This document shows, in pieces, positions 20,341 through 30,667 of a stretch of DNA of 64,000 nt (position 1 is its first letter; every line of letters starts with the position of its first letter). A program made the position numbers and the translations under genes. Origin of the DNA: Entoloma clypeatum (Eukaryota > Basidiomycota > Agaricomycetes > Agaricales > Entolomataceae). The DNA lies in contig OY751486.1 of the NCBI GenBank assembly GCA_963565915.1, forward strand, positions 2,232,001 to 2,296,000, in the 5' to 3' direction. The notes below the pieces were generated by a model. That model did not search any database. It was not told the origin of the DNA and saw only the letters and a program-made list of their open reading frames with translations.

Positions 20341-21602
20341 ATGTCAAGCCACAAATGGACAAATGGGTGTGAATGGCGCGCCTGCGCTGAATCCCAATGG
20401 ACAAGCTGCAGGGCAGCAGGGTTTTGTAAATGTCAACCAGTAAATCCCCCGCTGGCTCTGACAAATTGTTATGAACAATTGCCTATAGACTCTTATATAC
20501 ATAAAGACACTGTAAAATCATGGTTTCAGAAACTTTTGGACGCAGCAGTTATGTACAATAAAATACTATTAGATAAACCTAGGAGAGAAAAACCAAGAAA
20601 AAATGAATCGGACTTAGATACACTTGTAAATTATATCATTGGGGAGCCCTTGGAAATGAGGCTTGGTTCGTCCCCTATGGATGAATGCTTAATTCCCTGT
20701 TCAGAAGAATCAGATAATTTAAATAGGCAAACGGACTCAATGGGGGAACCATCATTTATTAGATCAGCTTCTTTGGAAAAGGAGCTCATGATGAAGATCA
20801 CGCTGGAAACACTGCGGGACAAACGTACTTTCGATGTTGAAGCTTTATTGGACTCAGGGGCAACAGGAATGTTTATTGATGTGGACTTCGCCAAGAAAAA
20901 CAACATTAAATTAAGGGAACTACCATTTCCTATTTGGGTGTACAACATGGATGGCACGCTTAACCAAGGAGGCTCAATCACACATGAAGCGGTTCTGGCT
21001 ATGCGACACAAAGGGCATGTGGAAATAGCGGTGTTTGAAGCATGTAATTTGGGGAAAGCTAAAATTATTGTGGGACACACCTGGTTGAAACGCCATAACC
21101 CAGAAATTGATTGGGAACATGGAAACATTAAACTATCACAATGTCCAGAAGAATGTGGAATGCGTAGAACGCACTACTTAAATAAAAGAGCTAAATGGGG
21201 CAGAAGAATTATTGAAGCCATAAATGTGGATGAAGGAAGTATACCAGAGGAAGTTATTCATATGATCAGAGGAGCAAAGATGGAACCTATGCAAGAGGAA
21301 TCTGCAGAGCAGAAAGTGCCTCGTAAATATCACCCATATTTATCTGTCTTCGAGAAAAAGGCATCAGAAAGATTACCGATTCGGAAACCTTGGGATCATG
21401 CCATAGACTTAAAGCCCGATTTCATCCCAAAGAAGGCTAAGGTTTACCCACTGTCACCGGAAGAAAGGAAAGAAGTATCTGAGTTCGTGAACGAGCAATT
21501 ACGTAAAGGATATATCAGACCTACCAAGTCATCACAAACCTCGCTGGTGTTCTTTATACCCAAAAAAGATGGAAAGAAACGAATGGTACAGGATTACCAA
21601 TA
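20341..21602 (+). pseudogene. Gypsy protease and RT N-terminus (left half)
   Basis: An open frame reads a Gag-end/linker, then retropepsin with an intact ALLDSGATGMFIDVDFAKK, IIVGHTWLKRHNPEIDW, and the pre-RT and RT N-terminal blocks LSPEERKEVSEFVNEQ and PKKDGKKRMVQDYQ. At that point the mariner element interrupts RT. The AT-rich codon use differs from the other Gypsy pieces in the window. The protein cannot be completed because the right half (29010-29472) has a stop and an altered active site. Confidence 0.85.
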
Positions 21603-21878
21603 CAGTGTCTCACAAAACTGATTCAATGTTTGCTACTTTGTGAATACCTTCAAAATAACTTTGCAAATAATGCCAATCAAAAGAAGGTATTGGTACCTGG
21701 TTAAAAGCCCTGCTTCAGGACTCTCGGAATCTGCTATAATTATGTAATTCCCATAAGAAATGATCAATATATGAGCAAATTACTCCAGGGACTCATTGAA
21801 TCAGTTTTGTGAGTATGTACAATAAATACAGTATTTTATACTTTAGTACTTGGTATTACCCTCCTTAGCTTTGATTAC

Positions 21879-22187
21879 TGTTGAAGTTCCACCTGGGCGC
21901 TAGCCACAGGTGTACTGAGCAACATAGCTACAGTGGAAGTACTCTACGATACCGCTATGGTCACTTACATGGTTTGGAGGGGTAAGGCTGGTTAGAGCGG
22001 TTGAGGCTGGTAAGAGCGATGGAGCTGGTTAAGAGTCAAGAGACAACTTGTTGGTATTGACAGTTTCCTGGTCTTATATACCGTACTACTATTTGTACCA
22101 ACCAAACAAGTATGTAATGAAGATATGTAAAGGTCACGTGATGTAATGTAATCTAATCTAATCTACGTGATGGGAAAAGTTTCAACA
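21879..22187 (-). repeat. Copia 3' LTR
   Basis: Ends TGTTGAA and TTCAACA. Contains a TCTAATCTAATCTA microsatellite and a CTTATATAC box. Three substitutions separate it from the other LTR. A C7 run directly outside it at 22188-22194 is the polypurine tract read on the coding strand. Confidence 0.95.
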
Positions 22188-22265
22188 CCCCCCCATATTT
22201 AGTACATACTTCTAAATACATCTTACTTTTTCCCACATATATATATATAGGTACTTTTGTTTCGC

Positions 22266-25200
22266 CTAGTTCTTTATCAATCCGAAGTACGGGATAAACT
22301 TGGAAAAGAGGATTTTCCCCAGATTCTTAGTTAAAAGATCTGCAGGGTTGTTCACTCCTTCAATGAATTCAACCGTAATTATTCCTTCGGAGACTTTTTC
22401 TCTGACGAAGTGGAACCGCACGTCAATGTGCTTGGATCGTTTCTCGGTTACAGGGTTGGATGCGATAAAGACGGAGCCGTTGTTATCTCCATAGATCGGT
22501 ACTGATCCGATCTGCATTCCAAGTTCGGCAAGCATGCTTCTCAGCCATGTTGCTGCGCGACTGCAATCTGATAACGCCATATACTCTGCTTCTGTGGAAG
22601 AGAGGGCGATGGTCTTTTGCGCCGATGATACCCATGTTACTGCTCCAGACGCCAGTGATATGAAGAAGCCAGTGGTAGACCTCCTCGTGTTTTCATCTGA
22701 CGCCCAGTCGGAGTCTGTGAATGCATAGATTCCTTTCCCTGAGTCGCCATCATACATGATTGCGTAATTTTTTGTCGCCTTCAGATACCTGCAAATATCC
22801 CTAGCCACTTCTAAATGGTGTTTGGTGGGATTTGCGGAAAACTGCGACATTTTAATCACGGCAAAGCAGATGTCTGGCCTCCTTCCAATCATCAGATATA
22901 GAAGTGATCCGATGACGGATTGGTACTTTGATCGAAGTTCTGCATTGGGTTCATCTTCGGATATCATGGGTTTGTAGCCCGTAGGAAGTGGGGTATGGGT
23001 GGCGTTAGATTCGCTCATCCCCATTCGTTCGAGTATTTTCTCAAGGTAAGGTACTTGATCGATGAAGATACGTTTCCCACGTTGCCTTATTTGGATAGAG
23101 AGAAATTCCTTCGGTTCCCCATCAGGCACAAGGTGCCCTAGGTCCCTACATTCCCATGTTGCCATGAAGGCCTTCTTCTTCTCTAGCGTGTATTCCCGGT
23201 TTGTGCCGAGAAAAGCAGAATCGTCGACATAGATGACGGCGATTACAATTTCCCCGTTGGTACTTTTGTGAATGAAAACTCCCGCATCGGAGTGAAGCCG
23301 GACAAAGCCGAGCTTTTTCATGGAGGAATCAAGTTCCCTCCACCAGGATAATGCGGCCTGCTTAAGTCCATATAGAGCTTTGAATAGTTGGTACACGAGG
23401 TGTTCTTTCCCTTTTACTATGTAGCCCTCAGGCTGTCGCATGTAAATGACTTCGCGGAGCGTTCCGTAGAGGAAGGCTGATGAGACGTCCAACAGTGTCA
23501 TGAACCACCCTTCAAGGGCTGTCAATGCCAGTATTAGTCGGACGGTTTCATATCTTACGACTGGTGAGAAGATCTGATCAAAGTCGATCCCTTCCACCTG
23601 CGAGAAGCCTTTTGCGACAAGGCGCGCTTTCAGACGCCCATCGGATTTTTCGTTATAAACCCATTTGTTCCTTAGAGCTTTCCTCCCTGCAGGCAGGGGT
23701 ACTAGCTCCGTGATCACCCCGCGGCGTTTGAGCATATCTAGCTCTTTTCGTTCAGCCGCATACCAGTCTTCTTTATTTGGAAGAGGGTATATGTCTTTGT
23801 GTGACATTTCAACGATGCCAATTTGGACTGATATTGCCTCCATCAGGAGGTCATTCATCCATGCCGTTTGACCGCCCAATCTCCGTCTTCGATCTAATTT
23901 TTCAAGATCAGACGCTGGAGTGTCTTCCCCATAGATGCTTCCTGGCATCTTCCGAACTCGTCGTTCCCTGATCGGTCGATCTGGTACTTGCTCGGGTTCC
24001 GGAGTGGGTACTCGCGGTTCGTCATCAGGCTCACTGGCAGGCAGTTCGTTGTCTGATTCGGGTTGATCCTGTTCAATGGGAACTGGGTCATGAGGTATTT
24101 CGTTGTGACTATTGTCGTCATTGCTACCGGGGATGAGATCCTCAAACTCATCAGCCGGCTCTGGGTTTTCCATTTCTGGATGGTTTTCTGGCAAAGGGTC
24201 GATGTGGCATCTAGGGTACTTGCTCTCATCGAAGATCGCTTTCCCACCCATGAAAATCGTATTAGTCTCAGGATCCATAAAACGGTATCCTTTGACTCCT
24301 GGTTTCGATCCGAGATAGATCATCAATCGCGATCTGGATTCCAGGGAGTTTTTTCGTTTCTCTTTTGGGATATATACATATGCCTGGCATCCGAAGACTC
24401 TGACACTTGACATGTCGGGGATCTCATTAGTCACCCTGAAGTAAGGGGTTTTCCATTCAAGACGCTGCATGGGGGTCCTGTTGTAGAGGAATGCTGCATG
24501 TTCCAAACAGAATTCCCACCACATAGGTGGTAGACACGCGTCGAAGCGCAAGGCCTGAGATTTTTCCCATAGAGTTCGATTGATCCTTTCTGCTCTACCA
24601 TTCTGCTGATGCTGATATGGGAGTGTGATGTCGATCAGAATTCCATGATCGGCAAGTACATCCTTGTATTCGTCAAACTCTCCACCTCCATCAACTCGCC
24701 ACTTTTTAGGGGTAGCAGCGAACTGATTCTGGATCATCGCAAGAAATTGTCTTAGTGCCGTGATGGCATCAGACTTCTTTCTAAGCAAGACGACCCAGAC
24801 GTGGGATGAGAAGTCGTCCAAAAACGTAAGGAAATATTTGTATTTGTGGTAAGATGCCGTGGATATCTGTTTGAGATCAGAATGGATAAGATCGAAGGTT
24901 TTGGTTGCTCTTGTCATCGAATTGGGGTATGATTGATTCGGCATTTTCCCTTTGAGGCAACCTGTACAACTTTCCTGTGATTTCTCACGTACTAGTGTCT
25001 TAGGTACCCCTTTGGTACTGGTGGGAATCTTTCGAAGTGCTTGATCATTTGGGTGACCAAGACGCTTATGCCAGGTTTCGACAGTGATTTCGCTGGAGAT
25101 CGCGTGGATTTGGTCATGGCGTATTTCAGTGTCTAACCAATAAATGGTTTGTCCGAGAATGTGAGGTGAGAACTGTATTTTGTTCTGTCCTTTGGAGATG

Positions 25201-26987
25201 TTGATTTCCCCACGCATTCCATCTACTTTGTAACCGTGATTAAGGAAGACGCCTAGGGACAATAGGCGTGTGTCCATGTCCGGAATGTAGAATACAGGTC
25301 GGAGAAGATGGGTTTTTACTTCCCCATTTAGGGTATGCCGTACTGGAACGGCCCCAACTCCGAGAATTTCCAGTTTCTTTCCCTTTTCAGCTGTTTGGAC
25401 AAATCGCTTAGCCTTGAGAGGCCTGTAGTACGCGAAGTCCTTGAACTCATGGGTAAAGTGTAACGAGGCACCGGAGTCTAAGATCCATTGTGCGCGTTCT
25501 TTCTCCTTACAGTGTGTGCATGACGCAAAGTGCTTTGTATATTTTTTATATAGATCGTTGTCAATATGATCCATACATTCTGCACTAGTACTAGCTAATA
25601 TTTTACACGTCTGTAAGGAGGTGTTATTAGCTTTCCTTAATTGGTCAGATTCAGGAGAGGAAGATGACGAACCGTCAAGTTCAATCAGCCCATCTTCAAA
25701 TTGCTCCGGCCCCATCCGTTCCTGGTCGATGTCCATCATCTTCAGCGATTCTTCTATCGACGGGGCTACGCGACACTGTTTAGCCGGCCTTTCGTCGATG
25801 TCAGGAATGATGGTATCTAGGATTCGAAGGTTTGACCCTGAGGGGCGAGCACCAATGCCGCGCGCGAGTTTGCGAACATGGTCATTCTTTTTCCACACGG
25901 ACGGCTTTCCAGATGGAAGTCCGGTGTACTGGGAAGGAGGCGGGTTCATCCGTTGCAGGAGCGACTGCATTTTTGCGGAATCGGGCTGGGCGGTACTTAA
26001 CGTTTTCCCGCGGCCAGTGACGGTGGTGAAGGATGGTGCCGGAAGAGGAGGGATGTGGATGGCGGGAGCAACAAACTCAACCATTTCTTCCACATGGTCG
26101 GACGTGTTGTCCGCAGTGTTAGCGCTTTTCTTCTGATTGCGCCAGCGTCCCTTTCCCTTCTTCTTTTCAGAAGCGGTACTTGGGTCGGTCGAGTTAGGCT
26201 GCTCGTCAGCATCGTTCTGCGAGGTACTCGGCTTTTGCTGCTTTTCCCATTTGGGGTCCTGCCCCTTTCGCTTTGTCCCAGAAATTTTCTTGGCCTGCTC
26301 ATTGGACGTACGAGTAGACCCGATCGAGTACTTGCGCCGGTATTCAGAGATGATGCTCTCGGCGACGGCTTTGTAGGTGAAATCGTCGGCGTCATAGACC
26401 TGGAAAAGGGCGGTGGAGAGTGAAGACCAGGCGTCGGGAATTGCATTGGCCAGGATCATTGCCTGCATCAGGTCGGGGACGACAAAGCTCGAATCGGCGA
26501 GCCGGGCGAAAAGGGACCCCAGGCGTTCGATTTCGGGCACGGGGTCGCGTCCAGACAGTTTGTAGGTGGCGGCGGCCTTGAAGTCGCCGAAGATGACAGC
26601 CGGGGATACCTTGGAGTAGGCATCTTTCAGCGTTCCCCATGCGTCAAGCGCCGAGGTGCTGTCTTTGATGTGGCGTCTGATTGCCTCAGAGACCTTCAGG
26701 CGTATGGCCCCGAGAGCTACGTCGTCGTCCCTGATCCAGGCTTTTTCTTCCTTGCGGAAGCTGGGCTGATCGACCGTGGTAGCCAGCACAGGGGGAGCAG
26801 CAGCAGTGGCTCCAGGGGTGGAGACCGTGGTGGTGAAATCAGCGATGTCAGGGCGTGTGATGTCGCCAGAAACAATGCGCCAGACTCCTTGGTGGAGGAG
26901 GTAGGACTTCATTTTCTCGGCCCAGCTTTGGTAGTCGATGCCGTCAAAGGGGACGATGGTGTCAAGAGCAGAGCGGGAGGTAGACAT
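22266..26987 (-). CDS. Copia Gag-Pol polyprotein
   Basis: Start taken at ATG 26987 (MSTSRSALDTIVPFDG), giving 1,573 residues; a frame extends 10 codons upstream. Order: UBN2-like Gag, a basic linker with SFTTVTGRG, protease (WILDSGASLHFT), GAG-pre-integrase zinc site (WHKRLGHP...CTGCLKGK), integrase core (IHSDL, WRVDGGGEF, QQNGRAERIN), RT (GLKQAALSWWREL, catalytic IYVDDSAFLG) and RNase H (YAFTDSDWASD, LSSTEAEYMAL, ADLLTKNL). This PR-IN-RT-RH order defines Copia. All catalytic motifs are present and there is no stop. No CCHC zinc knuckle is seen between Gag and protease, where only CTHC is found. The gag at 15415 is from a related but older family. Confidence 0.97.
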   Translation of the reverse strand: MSTSRSALDTIVPFDGIDYQSWAEKMKSYLLHQGVWRIVSGDITRPDIADFTTTVSTPGATAAAPPVLATTVDQPSFRKEEKAWIRDDDVALGAIRLKVSEAIRRHIKDSTSALDAWGTLKDAYSKVSPAVIFGDFKAAATYKLSGRDPVPEIERLGSLFARLADSSFVVPDLMQAMILANAIPDAWSSLSTALFQVYDADDFTYKAVAESIISEYRRKYSIGSTRTSNEQAKKISGTKRKGQDPKWEKQQKPSTSQNDADEQPNSTDPSTASEKKKGKGRWRNQKKSANTADNTSDHVEEMVEFVAPAIHIPPLPAPSFTTVTGRGKTLSTAQPDSAKMQSLLQRMNPPPSQYTGLPSGKPSVWKKNDHVRKLARGIGARPSGSNLRILDTIIPDIDERPAKQCRVAPSIEESLKMMDIDQERMGPEQFEDGLIELDGSSSSSPESDQLRKANNTSLQTCKILASTSAECMDHIDNDLYKKYTKHFASCTHCKEKERAQWILDSGASLHFTHEFKDFAYYRPLKAKRFVQTAEKGKKLEILGVGAVPVRHTLNGEVKTHLLRPVFYIPDMDTRLLSLGVFLNHGYKVDGMRGEINISKGQNKIQFSPHILGQTIYWLDTEIRHDQIHAISSEITVETWHKRLGHPNDQALRKIPTSTKGVPKTLVREKSQESCTGCLKGKMPNQSYPNSMTRATKTFDLIHSDLKQISTASYHKYKYFLTFLDDFSSHVWVVLLRKKSDAITALRQFLAMIQNQFAATPKKWRVDGGGEFDEYKDVLADHGILIDITLPYQHQQNGRAERINRTLWEKSQALRFDACLPPMWWEFCLEHAAFLYNRTPMQRLEWKTPYFRVTNEIPDMSSVRVFGCQAYVYIPKEKRKNSLESRSRLMIYLGSKPGVKGYRFMDPETNTIFMGGKAIFDESKYPRCHIDPLPENHPEMENPEPADEFEDLIPGSNDDNSHNEIPHDPVPIEQDQPESDNELPASEPDDEPRVPTPEPEQVPDRPIRERRVRKMPGSIYGEDTPASDLEKLDRRRRLGGQTAWMNDLLMEAISVQIGIVEMSHKDIYPLPNKEDWYAAERKELDMLKRRGVITELVPLPAGRKALRNKWVYNEKSDGRLKARLVAKGFSQVEGIDFDQIFSPVVRYETVRLILALTALEGWFMTLLDVSSAFLYGTLREVIYMRQPEGYIVKGKEHLVYQLFKALYGLKQAALSWWRELDSSMKKLGFVRLHSDAGVFIHKSTNGEIVIAVIYVDDSAFLGTNREYTLEKKKAFMATWECRDLGHLVPDGEPKEFLSIQIRQRGKRIFIDQVPYLEKILERMGMSESNATHTPLPTGYKPMISEDEPNAELRSKYQSVIGSLLYLMIGRRPDICFAVIKMSQFSANPTKHHLEVARDICRYLKATKNYAIMYDGDSGKGIYAFTDSDWASDENTRRSTTGFFISLASGAVTWVSSAQKTIALSSTEAEYMALSDCSRAATWLRSMLAELGMQIGSVPIYGDNNGSVFIASNPVTEKRSKHIDVRFHFVREKVSEGIITVEFIEGVNNPADLLTKNLGKILFSKFIPYFGLIKN

Positions 26988-27337
26988 TTTTAATGAATCT
27001 AAAAGGAGTTTTCCCAATCAGTGATGTGTTATGAATATGATTCAAGAAAACAATTAAATGATTCCTTATGACATATTCCCTTTAGGAATAGCGGTCACGG
27101 GAAAACCCTTTATATGTCAGAAACGTATAAGGTGCGATCAACGTTTCCACATGGAGTGTACTAGGTCAATCCCCTTAGGGACGTCTCATGACAGGTACTT
27201 GTCGTAATGACGTTCCCAGGTTCATTTGTGAAGAAGTAAGACTCAGAACCTAGATCTTTCGATCGGTTCTTTGCCAACCAGGGTAGAGTGGGCAGGTACT
27301 CGCTGTTGCCAGCGTTTCCCAAGTCCCTCTGCTATCC

Positions 27338-27350
27338 GGGGCCCATAACC
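27338..27350 (-). promoter_or_regulatory. Copia primer-binding site
   Basis: On the coding strand the LTR ends ...TTCAACA and GGTTATGGGCCC follows at once. It is complementary to the anticodon stem-loop of initiator tRNA-Met with one mismatch, as in other Copia elements that prime from a half tRNA. Confidence 0.7.
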
Positions 27351-27659
27351 TGTTGAAGTTCCACCTGGGCGCTAGCCACAGGTGTACTGAGCAACATAGC
27401 TACAGTGGAAGTACTCTACGATACCGCTATGGTCACTTACATGGTTTGGAGGGGTAAGGCTGGTGAGAGCGGTTGAGGCTGGTAAGAGCGATGGAGCTGG
27501 TTAAGAGTCAAGAGACAACTTGTTGGTATTGACAGTTTCCTGGTCTTATATACCGTACTACTGTTTGTACCAACCAAACAAGTATGTAATGAAGATATGT
27601 AAAGGTCACGTGATGTAATCTAATCTAATCTAATCTACGTGATGGGAAAAGTTTCAACA
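27351..27659 (-). repeat. Copia 5' LTR
   Basis: Matches the 3' LTR at all but three of 309 positions, with the same TGTTGAA...TTCAACA ends. Flanked on the outside by the duplicated ATTAC at 27660-27664. Confidence 0.95.
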
Positions 27660-27664
27660 ATTAC

Positions 27665-28645
27665 TGCCTCTACCCTTCTTGGCATACTTTCTATCAGGTT
27701 TTGACACACTTCTGGCTCTATATTATTCCACACCTCTGCTGCTCTGTCCCAAATCTCCCAGACTCCCTTGGGTGGTGTTGGATATTCATTCAACTTCCTT
27801 TGAATATGAACCCAGAGGTGTTCAATAGGATTGAGGTCTGGGGACTGTGCAGGCCAATCCAGCAGAGCAATATTCTTGCTGTCCATCCATTTTTTGGCCT
27901 TCTTGGAGGTGTGCTTGGGGTCATTGTCCTGCTGAAAAATGATCTCCTCTTCAGAGATTCCACTCTCCTCCATGCTGGGCAGCAAATTGTCCTCCAAAAT
28001 GGACACATACTGATCAGCATCCATCCTCCCCTCAACCTCTGCAAGTCTCCCCACACCTTCCCAACCCATACAACCCCAAACCATAATATTTCCTCCCCCA
28101 AACTTGACTGTGCCCTGAACCTCTCTTTCAATAAGCCCCTCACCCTTCTTTTTCCAGACCCATTCCTTGCCATCTGACCCAAACCTGTTAATTTTGGTCT
28201 CATCTGACCAAATGACCCTCTTCCAGTCCTCCACTGTCCATTTTCTGTGCTTCATAGCAAATGCCAACCGCCTCTTCCGATGTATAGCCTTTAAGAAAGG
28301 TCTTTTCTTCTTTGTTACAGCCTTGAATTCATGTTTTCTGAGAACCCTTCTCATAGTTTCTGGGGAGACAGGATTGGAGATGACAGTGTTGATGTGTTTG
28401 GTAGCCTGCACAGCATTGGAGGCTCTCCCTGAGGTGATTTGTGAAAGTATGTTTCGTGTGTTGGTGGGAGAAAGCTTGGATGGACAACCACCAGAAGAGA
28501 GATTGCGATGAGGAAAAAGATTCTGAAGCACTCTGGAGACAGTTGGTTGGCTGACACCCAGGTTAGAGGCAATATGACGAGTGGAGTGACCATTGGAGGC
28601 CAGAGAAAGAATGTTTTCCTTGTGGGAAGAGGAGATAGGGCGCAT
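27665..28645 (-). pseudogene. Tc1/mariner DD34E transposase, copy 2, cut by Copia
   Basis: Nearly identical to the transposase at 13359-14351, with the same helix-turn-helix and WSDETKINRFG, QQDNDPKHTSK and SPDLNPIEHLW motifs. After ESMPRRVEAV it runs into the Copia LTR. The last ten or so codons lie on the far side of the insertion, ending at the TAA at 21843-21845. One substitution in the HIKRKL/HIQRKL stretch separates the copies. The catalytic domain is complete, so only the extreme C-terminus is lost. Confidence 0.9.
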
Positions 28646-29009
28646 GATTAATTATGGAGGCTGTTGAGGTTGGATTCTTCTTATACAACTTTCCTTGACA
28701 ACCCATCAGGGTTCTATTCAAGTTCCATCAGTAAGTCATGACAACTGGTTACCATACAACCAGTGAAGCATTTGATTCTGATAATTGCCATAGGTACTCA
28801 CAAAACTGATTCAATGAGTTGCTGATTTAATTTAATCATATCTCCATGGATTCTGATCTAAATCATATGATTCCTTTATATTCTGAAAGCCCTGAAGTAG
28901 GGCTTTCAATTATATACCAAAGGTTTAATTCAATTGGTATTCTTTGCAGAGTTATCTTGAAGGTATTCAAAAAGCAACAAACATTGAATCAGTTTTGTAA
29001 GGCACTGTA

Positions 29010-29472
29010 TATTAATAGCTGGACTGTTTGAAATAATTATCCGCTCCCGTTAATTCCGGAGTTGATCAATAAGTTAAAAAGGAAGAAAAGGTTCACCAAG
29101 ATGGATCTCAGATGGGGATGCAACAATGTGCGCATCAAGGAGGGAGACGAGTGGAAAGCGGCATTTACGACCCCTGATGGAGCCTTTGAACCGACAATCA
29201 TGTTTTTTGGATTGAATAATTCCCCGAGCACGTTCCAGACCATGATAAACAATATCTTTAGGGACTTGATCGACCAGGGATATGTGGTTATTTATATCAA
29301 TGATATATTGGTGGCAACAGAAGGAAAGGAAGGGCATGACACCATAGTGGAAGAAGTTTTGAAAAGATTACGAGAAAACAATTTATTCTTGAAACCAGAA
29401 AAATGTTTCTTTCATAGAGACAAAATAGAGTTCTTGGGATTAACTATTGGGAAAAACGGAATCTGGATGGAC
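29010..29472 (+). pseudogene. Gypsy RT, right half after mariner insertion
   Basis: Reading resumes with SWTV, a stop, then [57 protein letters not shown] and the polymerase site [11 protein letters not shown]. The usual YxDD reads YIND, so one catalytic aspartate is changed. It continues to [17 protein letters not shown] and is cut at 29472 by an ACCGGT-type block. The stop and altered site show that the copy was dead or decayed after insertion. Confidence 0.85.
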
Positions 29473-29665
29473 CTAGTGATTGAAAGTTCGGTTTGGTCTT
29501 GTTTTTGACCCCCCAAAAGGAAGGACCGAGGACCGCACCGGTCTCAATTTTACATAGTCACCTTAGAAAACCGGACCAGACTGGTGAGAGACCGGTCTGA
29601 CCAGTCCATGTATTCAGGTCTGATGAGACTGGACCGGTTTAAACCGGTCCAGACTCATAATATGT
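29472..29665 (-). repeat. ACCGGT/GGTCTC block, copy C
   Basis: Starts TAGTGATTGAAAGTTCGGTT, the same 5' end as the blocks at 18604 and 19818, and contains ACCGGTCTC and ACCGGTTTAAACCGGTCC words. Minisatellite copy C follows, so the order block then array is the mirror image of copies A and B. Confidence 0.75.
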
Positions 29666-29689
29666 ACTGTACTAGGCTACAAGTGTGCT

Positions 29690-30010
29690 ACTGGACGGCG
29701 CATGTGCATATCGTCTGAGTCTCGCCGTCTGACGCCGTTGGGCGTGAGTGGACGCGACACGTTGGGCATCCTTGAGCGCGAGTGGGCATGTTGGGCATGA
29801 GTGGATGCCGTTGGGCCCAAGTGAGACGAGTGGGGGCCTGTTGGGCTCGAAGGCAGGGTGTTAGGCATGAGTCGAGGCCATTGGGCTCAAAGGGACAGCA
29901 TTGGGCGCGAGTGGATGGCGTTGGGCATTAGAGGCCGCCAGTGGGCATGAGTGTGGGCTGTTGGGCATGAGTGGTGGCCATTGGGCAGAGGTGGTGGCCA
30001 GATGGAGTGG
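29690..30010 (-). repeat. 20-bp minisatellite, copy C (reverse orientation)
   Basis: About a dozen units like GTTGGGCATGAGTGGTGGCC with a 20-bp period, the reverse complement of the unit in copies A and B. Confidence 0.8.
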
Positions 30011-30667
30011 AGGTGGGGGAAAAAAAAACTGTGGGAATGTTTTGCTGGCAATCAACTTATGGTTTGAGTTTCGGCGATTGCCAAAAATGCTCGGCAGTCA
30101 ATGCCGAGCAATGCACATTGTCAAAACTTGTACTCTCAATGCCCAAACTGTGTGTAACGGATCTGGTGTTGTTTGGCTAGGGCTTCACGGCGAACCCTAT
30201 TTAGGTAGTTGTTTACCTTACATAAGCCCCAGCCCTTATCTTCACACCTGCACGAGTACCCTAGCAATCCATTCACTGGTCTAGTTTACTCCGTGCTACG
30301 TGAGGTATTTGGAGCTCCCTGTAACGACATGTTACATATTTTAAACTATCCTACTGGTTCTGCAATCCTGTGCAAGTTACAACTCTAATATCACGCTGCA
30401 CGACGGAGGATGATGGTTTTGAACGTGGGTGGGGATCCTAGCCTAGTTAAGTACACATTGTGAGGGAGACCACATGGTGGACTTGATGCCAAGATGCTTG
30501 AAATGATGCCAACTATGTGACAATGTGCGTGAACTTTTGTTTTTGGAGATGGCGTGTGCAAATGCCGACCGCCGCTCTCCTGTTCAACCTCGTGATGGCC
30601 GCACCACATGTACTCTCACTAAATAAAGTTAGCTGCACGAAGAGCCCGATCAAGACCCCAGTGACAT
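30011..30667. other. Intergenic, possible small solo LTR
   Basis: No gene is seen. TGTAACGG at 30152 and CGACATGTTACA ending at 30335 could be the ends of a short solo LTR of about 180 bp, but no target duplication is visible. Confidence 0.3.

Larger units (their letters stand above)
21879..27659 (-). mobile_element. Complete Ty1/Copia retrotransposon (5,781 bp)
   Basis: Two 309-bp LTRs (21879-22187 and 27351-27659) differ at only three positions. The element is flanked by ATTAC at 21874-21878 and 27660-27664. A half-tRNA-Met primer site adjoins the 5' LTR, a seven-G polypurine tract adjoins the 3' LTR, and one uninterrupted polyprotein lies between. Near-identical LTRs and the open frame indicate a recent insertion, possibly by an active element. 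Confidence 0.95.
21603..29007 (-). mobile_element. Tc1/mariner element, copy 2, split by Copia
   Basis: Ends CAGTGTCTCACAAAACTGAT (21603) and its inverse (29007) are flanked by TA at 21601-21602 and 29008-29009. Subtracting the Copia insertion and its duplicated ATTAC leaves about 1,619 bp, close to copy 1. The Copia insertion is in the last codons of the transposase, in sequence that reads GATTAC. Confidence 0.95.
20341..29472 (+). mobile_element. Gypsy protease-RT fragment, split by mariner and Copia
   Basis: Sequence before 21602 encodes the protease and start of RT, and sequence after 29008 resumes RT exactly where it stopped. The two halves are separated by a mariner element (21603-29007) flanked by TA, which itself contains the Copia element. 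The left end abuts an ACCGGT-type block at 20340 and the right end abuts another at 29472, so the Gypsy copy has lost gag, RNase H, integrase and LTRs. Confidence 0.85.

Noticed and set aside
23525..26993. Plus-strand frames inside the Copia element
   Set aside because: Antisense of an intact polyprotein with full set of catalytic motifs.
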